Assembly (NCBI GenBank): GCA_033283165.1
Contig: JAWMQL010000007.1
Location: 124,001-188,000 of the forward strand
Reading direction: 5' to 3'
Source of the DNA: JAWMQL01 sp033283165
GTDB lineage: Bacteria; Pseudomonadota; Gammaproteobacteria; Pseudomonadales; Halieaceae
Length of the DNA: 64,000 nucleotides
This document shows positions 60,518 to 64,000 of this stretch, in pieces (position 1 is the stretch's first letter; each line of letters opens with the position of its first letter). The notes below the pieces were generated by a model that saw only the letters and a program-made list of their open reading frames with translations, did not search any database and had not been told where the DNA came from. The translations under genes were made by a program, and so were the position numbers.

Positions 60518-61960
60518 TCAGAGGTTTTCCTCGGCGAAGGCCGCCAGGCGTGAGCGCACGATGCCGTTGACGTGCATGATGCCCGCGTGGGGGTAGGCCT
60601 TGGATTTCTCCACCAGGTAGGTCAGGCCGGAGGTCAGTGGCGAAATATACTTGTTGTCGATCTGGGCCAGGTTGCCCAGCACCACGATCTTGGAGTCCGC
60701 CCCGACCCGGCTGATCACGCTCTTGAGCTGGAAATGGGTCAGCCCCTGGGCCTCGTCGATGATTATGTAGGCGTTGTTGAAGGACCGCCCGCGCATGAAA
60801 TTGAGGGACTTGAACTGGATGTTGGCGCGCTCCTTCACATACTCGATGGAACCGTGACAGCTCTCGTCGGTGCCGTGCAGGATTTCCAGGTTGTCATCGA
60901 AGGCCGCCAGCCAGGGCGCCATTTTCTCCTCCTCCGTGCCGGGCAGGAAGCCGATATCCTCGGCGATGGGCGGCGTCGAGCGGGCCACGATCAGCTTCGA
61001 GTACTTGTTCTGCTCCAGGATGGCATGCAGGCCGTAGGCCAGGGCCAGCAGGGTCTTGCCGGAGCCGGCGGGGCCGGTCATCACGGTCATGTCGACGTTG
61101 TCATCATCCAGCAGGGCCATGGCCATGGCCTGCTCCAGGTTGCGCGGCACCAGGCCCCAGAAGCGCCGGTGCATCAGGTTGTCGCGGCTGTCGCAGCGCA
61201 GGTACACGTACTCTGAATCGACCCGTTTCACAAAGGCCATGAACTCCAGGTCGTCGTACAGGAACATATTGGGGTAGGCCTGGGGCAGGGACTTGCGGGG
61301 GATGCGGTGCAGGGTGCAGTCCCCCTCGCGCAGGGTGTCCACCTCGGCGATCGTGGACCAGAAATCCCCGTCGATATGCTCGTAACCCCGGGCCAGCAGG
61401 TCGATGTCATCCAGCACCCGGTCGCGGCGGTAGTCCTCCACGTTGGCCAGGCCCGAGCCCTTGGCCTTGATGCGCATGTTGATGTCCTTGGTCACCAGGC
61501 ACACGAAGTTCTCGGGGTTCTCCGCCTGCAGGCGCAGCGCCACGTTGATGATGCGGTTGTCGTTGGCCTGGTCCTGGGTGCCGTCCAGGTAGGGAATGTC
61601 ACTGTTCTCGGTCAGCAGCTGGTCCGGGTAGATCGCCAGGGTGCCCGGCATCGACACCTCGCCATCACCGGGCAGCAGCACCTCGACTCCCTCCTGGATC
61701 TGCTGCGGGCTGGCCGCGTCGACGATCTTGTCGATCATCTGGATGGCGATGCGGGCCTCGCGGCTGACAGTCTTGTCGCGCCGGTCCTTGATGTGATCCA
61801 GTTCCTCGAGGACGGTCATGGGAATGACCAGGTGGTGTTCATTGAAGGCGGTGATCGCCGTGGGATCATGCAGCAGGACGTTCGTGTCCAGGACGTAGGT
61901 TTTCTTGACGACGGCTTTGAGTGGTTTTTTTTCTACACGCAGGGCGGAGCCTGATTCCAT
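60518..61960 (-). CDS. PIN-PhoH (YlaK-like) ATPase/nuclease
   Basis: A 480-residue fusion. The N-terminal PIN domain (YVLDTNVLLHDPTAITAFNE, VTKDINMRIKAKG; acidic metal-site residues) and the C-terminal PhoH ATPase (GPAGSGKTLLALAYGLHA, NAYIIIDEAQGLTHFQLKSV). Such proteins unwind and cut RNA. The leader of about 190 nt from a strong predicted promoter at 62158-62187 precedes it. Confidence 0.92.
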   Translation of the reverse strand: MESGSALRVEKKPLKAVVKKTYVLDTNVLLHDPTAITAFNEHHLVIPMTVLEELDHIKDRRDKTVSREARIAIQMIDKIVDAASPQQIQEGVEVLLPGDGEVSMPGTLAIYPDQLLTENSDIPYLDGTQDQANDNRIINVALRLQAENPENFVCLVTKDINMRIKAKGSGLANVEDYRRDRVLDDIDLLARGYEHIDGDFWSTIAEVDTLREGDCTLHRIPRKSLPQAYPNMFLYDDLEFMAFVKRVDSEYVYLRCDSRDNLMHRRFWGLVPRNLEQAMAMALLDDDNVDMTVMTGPAGSGKTLLALAYGLHAILEQNKYSKLIVARSTPPIAEDIGFLPGTEEEKMAPWLAAFDDNLEILHGTDESCHGSIEYVKERANIQFKSLNFMRGRSFNNAYIIIDEAQGLTHFQLKSVISRVGADSKIVVLGNLAQIDNKYISPLTSGLTYLVEKSKAYPHAGIMHVNGIVRSRLAAFAEENL

Positions 61961-62285
61961 AGAGCAATCCTCGGGGTGGTTTCAGTGGCTAATGGTCGAA
62001 AACAGGAGTGTGAAAGGGGTCCGAGCTTCTCTGGCTCAGGGGCAGCGCTGAAGCGCTTGCTGTGCGGCGCGTAAGGGTCGGCGGTGGTCTGCGCGGCCCG
62101 CGTCCGGAAATGTTTCAAAGGCAGTTCCCGGCGAAAAAACCAAGCGGCTTGGTCTCGATTATCAAACTGCAGCCGCCCCGCTGTCAACGACTATTCCGCG
62201 CCGAAGTCAGAGCGCGCCGCCCTGACAGCCGCCGGTTTTTCCAGTACGATACGTCGCTTGTCTATGCAGTAAGAAATTCACCTCA
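61961..62285. other. Divergent intergenic region between phoH and the RNase II gene
   Basis: A 325-nt stretch without a gene. It holds the phoH promoter (next entry) and AT-rich sequence at 62245-62285 that could serve the RNase gene. Several small inverted repeats (for example CAGCGCTG at 62044) are present. Confidence 0.6.
62134..62187 (-). promoter_or_regulatory. Sigma70-type promoter for phoH with a hairpin at the start site
   Basis: On the minus strand TTGACA (62187-62182), an 18-nt spacer and GATAAT (62163-62158). The predicted start is near 62151, right at a hairpin ACCAAG-CCG-CTTGGT followed by TTTTTT (62153-62134). Confidence 0.6.
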
Positions 62286-64000
62286 ATGCTCAACCAGGAA
62301 TCCCTTGCCCAGCTCAAGGGCCTCAAGACCCAGATGGAGGCCGAAAAAGAGCGGGCCGAGGCGGTGGTCAAAGGTACCCAGGCGCGCTACGGCTTTGCGG
62401 TGCTGGATGACGGTCGCGAGATCTTCATCCCACCGGACGAGATGCTGAAAGCCTTCCCCGACGACCGGGTGAAAGTGTGCATCCGGCCCGTCCGGGACAA
62501 CAAGACCGTCGCCGACATCGAAAAACTGGTGGACAGCCCGCTGACCGAATTCACCGGTCGCTGCGTGCGCAAGGGCAAGGCTGTCTTCGTACAGCCGGAC
62601 CTGCCGCAGCTGCGCCGCTGGCTGTTCATTCCGCCCCACGCCCGCAATGGCGCCAGGGAGGGCGACTACCTGCGCTGTGCCATCCTGCGCCACCCCATAC
62701 GCGACGGCAAACCCCAGGCCAAGGTGCTGACCGTGATCGGCGCCGACGACACGCCCGGCATCGAGAACCTGTACGCCATGGCCAAGTACCGGCTGCCGGT
62801 CGACTGGACCGGCGACAGCCGCGCCGAGCTGAAACGCTGCCTGGAGGCCGCCAACCCCCTGGCGGAAGAGGGCCGTCACGACCTGACCCACCTGGAATTC
62901 GTCTCCATCGACGCCGCCAAGACCCAGGACATCGACGACGCCCTGTACGCCGAGGTGGCCAGCGACGGCTGGACCCTGTACGTGGCCATCGCCGACCCCA
63001 CCGCCTATATTCCGCCGGACAGCGCACTGGCTGCGGACATAGCCCAGCGCGGCTGCTCGGTCTACTTCCACGGCGATGTGCTGCCGATGATGCCGGAGGA
63101 GTTGTCGCAGGACACCTGCGCCCTGTCCGAGGGTGTGGATCGCCCGGCGCTGGTCTGCAAGCTGTCGGTGTCCGACGCCGGCGAGGTGGGCGAGTTCGAG
63201 TTCCAGATGGCCAACATCCGGTCCCGGGCCAAGCTCTCCTACTACGCCGTGGACCGTTACCTGACCGGTCAGGACGACGAACTGATGAGTCACGCCAGCC
63301 CGCTGGAGGCTCTCTACCAGGTGTTCCGCGCCCTGCGCGACTGGCGCGAGAAGCAGGAACTGGTCATGGAGGAGCGACGCGAATATCGCTGGATTCTCAA
63401 CGACCAGAAGCAGATCGATCATATCGAGCCGTACGAGAAGCTGTTGTCCCAGCGCCTGGTGGAAGAGTGCATGATCGCCGCCAACCGCTGCAGCGGTCGA
63501 CTGCTCGCCAGGCAGGGCGCCAGCGGCCCCTTCGTCTGCCACCCGGGCTTCCGCCGCGACCGGCTGGATGAGCTGAAAAAATTCCTTGACCGGCACGCAC
63601 CGGAGATCGCCGATCGCGACCCCCTGGGCAAGGAGGGCTACCGGGATATCATGCAGTACCTGGCCGCGCCGGAACGGAGCCTGCCCCTGCGCAGCATGGT
63701 CAACCGCCTGCTGACCCGGGCTGAACTCAGTACCCGGTCCGGCCTGCATATGGGCATGGCGCTGGACAGTTACAGCAACTGCACCTCACCCCTGCGCAAA
63801 TATGTGGATTTCCTGACTCACGTCCAGATCAAGGCCCTGCTGTGCGGGGCCAGCGCCGACCAGGTCGAGGAAGGCCAGCTGCGCGACGTGGCGGAGCGCA
63901 TCGCCACCGTGCGCAAGGCGACCGGCGAGGCGGAACGCTGGCTGGCCCGGCGCTACCTGGACCGGCTGGAGTCCGAAGAACCCGGGCGCCGCTTCACGGC
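62286..64000 (+). CDS. VacB/RNase II family 3'-5' exoribonuclease (3' partial)
   Basis: The first 571 codons are in the window; the gene runs off the right end. Cold-shock-like RNA-binding domains (about 25-190) precede the RNB catalytic domain with FVSIDAAKTQDIDDALYAEV (Asp metal ligands), then SVYFHGDVLPMMPEELSQDT. The SGLHMGMALDSYSNCTSPLR motif is conserved, ending in the RKY segment. Length and domain layout fit RNase II better than RNase R, which has a longer N-terminus. It degrades mRNA from the 3' end. Confidence 0.92.
   Translation, partial: MLNQESLAQLKGLKTQMEAEKERAEAVVKGTQARYGFAVLDDGREIFIPPDEMLKAFPDDRVKVCIRPVRDNKTVADIEKLVDSPLTEFTGRCVRKGKAVFVQPDLPQLRRWLFIPPHARNGAREGDYLRCAILRHPIRDGKPQAKVLTVIGADDTPGIENLYAMAKYRLPVDWTGDSRAELKRCLEAANPLAEEGRHDLTHLEFVSIDAAKTQDIDDALYAEVASDGWTLYVAIADPTAYIPPDSALAADIAQRGCSVYFHGDVLPMMPEELSQDTCALSEGVDRPALVCKLSVSDAGEVGEFEFQMANIRSRAKLSYYAVDRYLTGQDDELMSHASPLEALYQVFRALRDWREKQELVMEERREYRWILNDQKQIDHIEPYEKLLSQRLVEECMIAANRCSGRLLARQGASGPFVCHPGFRRDRLDELKKFLDRHAPEIADRDPLGKEGYRDIMQYLAAPERSLPLRSMVNRLLTRAELSTRSGLHMGMALDSYSNCTSPLRKYVDFLTHVQIKALLCGASADQVEEGQLRDVAERIATVRKATGEAERWLARRYLDRLESEEPGRRFT

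Overview
The window is a 64 kb piece of a gammaproteobacterial chromosome. Two things support this: the conserved minus-strand order nnrD-tsaE-amiB-mutL-miaA-hfq-hflX-hflK-hflC-DUF2065-hisZ-purA (nnrD lying divergent from queG), and nearby orn, rsgA, psd and rnr/RNase II. The presence of hisZ and an Anbu peptidase locus fits a Pseudomonas-like, Marinobacter-like or Cellvibrionales/Halieaceae-like lineage rather than an enteric one; I cannot name the genus. The backbone is GC-rich. The polysaccharide genes at about 26.6-34 kb are clearly AT-richer, and so is the Rhs fragment at the left edge.

Layout. 1-0.6 kb: 3' end of an Rhs gene and a small membrane-protein gene (candidate toxin and immunity). 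0.9-5.0 kb: Anbu locus (Anbu peptidase, Zn metallopeptidase, alpha-E protein, circularly permuted ATP-grasp). 5.1-10.2 kb: stand-alone PqqD-like protein, molybdopterin oxidoreductase, LemA and a large membrane M48 peptidase. 10.3-14.2 kb: AraC-type regulator, diguanylate cyclase, MAPEG and YdcF proteins. 14.5-25.5 kb: WecA-like initiating transferase, an HNH/DUF222 endonuclease with a LexA box, and an export operon (PHP phosphatase, Wza, Wzz/BY-kinase, J-domain protein, TPR-like protein, O-antigen ligase/polymerase). 25.7-36.6 kb: O-antigen/EPS assembly genes (WecG, glycosyltransferases, sulfotransferase, Wzx, Wzy, Gmd, Fcl) downstream of a MarR-EPS regulator whose leader has a perfect ops site. 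36.7-39.2 kb: a TumE/TumA toxin-antitoxin pair between two small ORFs that may be the halves of a broken regulator, then rfaH and a SIMPL lipoprotein. 39.4-40.8 kb: three tandem coiled-coil/TM (DUF1640/CCDC90-like) paralogues. 40.8-64 kb: housekeeping genes, plus a PP2C/FHA signalling pair, an outer-membrane-like protein and phoH.

How it works together. The most coherent system is the surface-polysaccharide locus. The initiating transferase, flippase, polymerase, chain-length kinase, export lipoprotein and phosphatase are all here. The ops site and rfaH close by suggest the long AT-rich operon is read by RfaH antitermination, with the MarR-EPS protein as first gene and possible autoregulator at an adjacent palindrome.

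The other striking layer is repeat invasion. There are several families: REP-like hairpins, including one read in frame inside mutL; long perfect inverted repeats, one of which supplies the end of tsaE; TTTCCGCGGAAA palindromes; and a 15-bp minisatellite encoding (E/D)TSGV in two unrelated genes. Function calls rest on recognised motifs and gene order. No database search was run.
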